Assembly: GCA_964581175.1 (NCBI GenBank)
Contig: CAZONI010000039.1
Location: 1 to 32,997, forward strand
DNA from: B46-G9 sp964581175
GTDB taxonomy: Bacteria > Desulfobacterota > DSM-4660 > Desulfatiglandales > Desulfatiglandaceae
Direction: 5' to 3'
Length of the DNA: 32,997 nt
The stretch's first letter is position 1. The number at the start of each line of letters is the position of its first letter. Both the position numbers and the translations under genes were made by a program. This document shows positions 32,736 through 32,997 of this stretch, piece by piece. The notes beneath the pieces are model-generated. The model was not told the DNA's origin. It saw nothing but the letters and a program-made list of their open reading frames with translations, and did not search any database.

Positions 32736-32997
32736 ATGACTCTGGAAATTCTTAGTTTTCCCATTAGGCCAGATAATCCTTCGTACCCGGGCAACCCAGC
32801 CACAAAGTTCGAAGAAATCTTGAGTATCAAAAGAGGAGATCTTAATAATACGACCCTATTGACTCTCTACACCCACAACGACACCCACATGGACGCTCCA
32901 CGTCATTTTAACAACAAAGGCGTCTCAGTAGATAATATCAATCCTGAAAAATTTATTTATAGGAATGTCAGAGTTGTCGACGTAAGCCCAAGCTTGG
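32736..32997 (+). CDS. Second cyclase-family hydrolase, cut by window end
   Basis: The frame from ATG 32736, preceded by GAGAGG, stays open to the end of the window (87 codons). It starts MTLEILSFPIRPDNPSYPGN and carries the cyclase metal motif as HNDTHMDAPRHF, with Asp where the family normally has Gly (H-x-G-T-H). It resembles the gene at 30647 in layout (about the same distance from start to motif), so it is a paralogue. The C-terminal two thirds are not visible. Confidence 0.75.
   Translation, partial: MTLEILSFPIRPDNPSYPGNPATKFEEILSIKRGDLNNTTLLTLYTHNDTHMDAPRHFNNKGVSVDNINPEKFIYRNVRVVDVSPSL

Overview
The window looks like a piece of a strictly anaerobic bacterial genome, probably a sulfate-reducing or syntrophic member of the Desulfobacterota (old Deltaproteobacteria). 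This is inferred from gene content, not from a marker gene. It has two aldehyde:ferredoxin oxidoreductases (AORs), each with a four-cluster ferredoxin partner, a four-subunit 2-oxoacid:ferredoxin oxidoreductase, an Old Yellow Enzyme/enoate reductase, a GlcD/GlcF hydroxyacid dehydrogenase pair and a DUF362 protein. Every well-supported gene is on the + strand. No rRNA, tRNA, CRISPR array or intact insertion sequence was seen.

Layout. 1-620: no convincing gene. 621-3156: tcuAB-like tricarballylate dehydrogenase and its iron-sulfur/membrane partner. 3430-5893: first ferredoxin + AOR module with a small ORF behind it. 5887-6449: leader region with a promoter, a likely operator and a strong hairpin. 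6450-10934: enoate reductase, second ferredoxin, second AOR. 10984-12633: a decayed patch holding a C-terminal scrap of a second enoate reductase, an intact VOC-fold gene, a truncated ETF-alpha and a tiny ORF. 12670-13578: a beta-hydroxyacid dehydrogenase with a sulfolactaldehyde-reductase-like motif. 13599-14155: minus-strand scraps and a diverged copy of the 5887-6085 leader. 14156-17086: 2-oxoacid:ferredoxin oxidoreductase, order gamma-delta-alpha-beta. 17227-18847: a protein of unknown function and a fumarylacetoacetate-hydrolase (FAH) family enzyme. 19057-19812: IclR-family regulator. 20392-21421: a second, apparently perfect copy of the 1,030-bp block at 17036-18065. 21464-27744: a ribose-type ABC importer, an isochorismatase-fold protein without its catalytic triad, and an HpcH/HpaI aldolase. 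28068-32997: glcDF-like genes, a cyclase-family enzyme, DUF362, and a second cyclase cut by the window end.

How it may work together (inference). A sugar-like or polyhydroxy-acid compound would enter through the ABC importer and be cleaved by the HpcH/HpaI aldolase to pyruvate plus an aldehyde. The aldehyde would be reduced by the dehydrogenase at 12670 or oxidised by an AOR, the 2-oxoacid oxidised by the ferredoxin oxidoreductase, and hydroxyacids oxidised by GlcDF. A shared motif (consensus TATTTYRAATARTRAAAYG) lies just downstream of probable promoters ahead of the enoate-reductase operon, the oxidoreductase operon, the iclR gene and the ABC/aldolase operon, which suggests one IclR regulon.

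The points most worth checking are the perfect 1,030-bp duplication, the four-site putative IclR regulon, the isochorismatase-like pseudoenzyme, the enoate reductase with Asp in place of a cluster cysteine, and the unknown 278-residue protein present twice.
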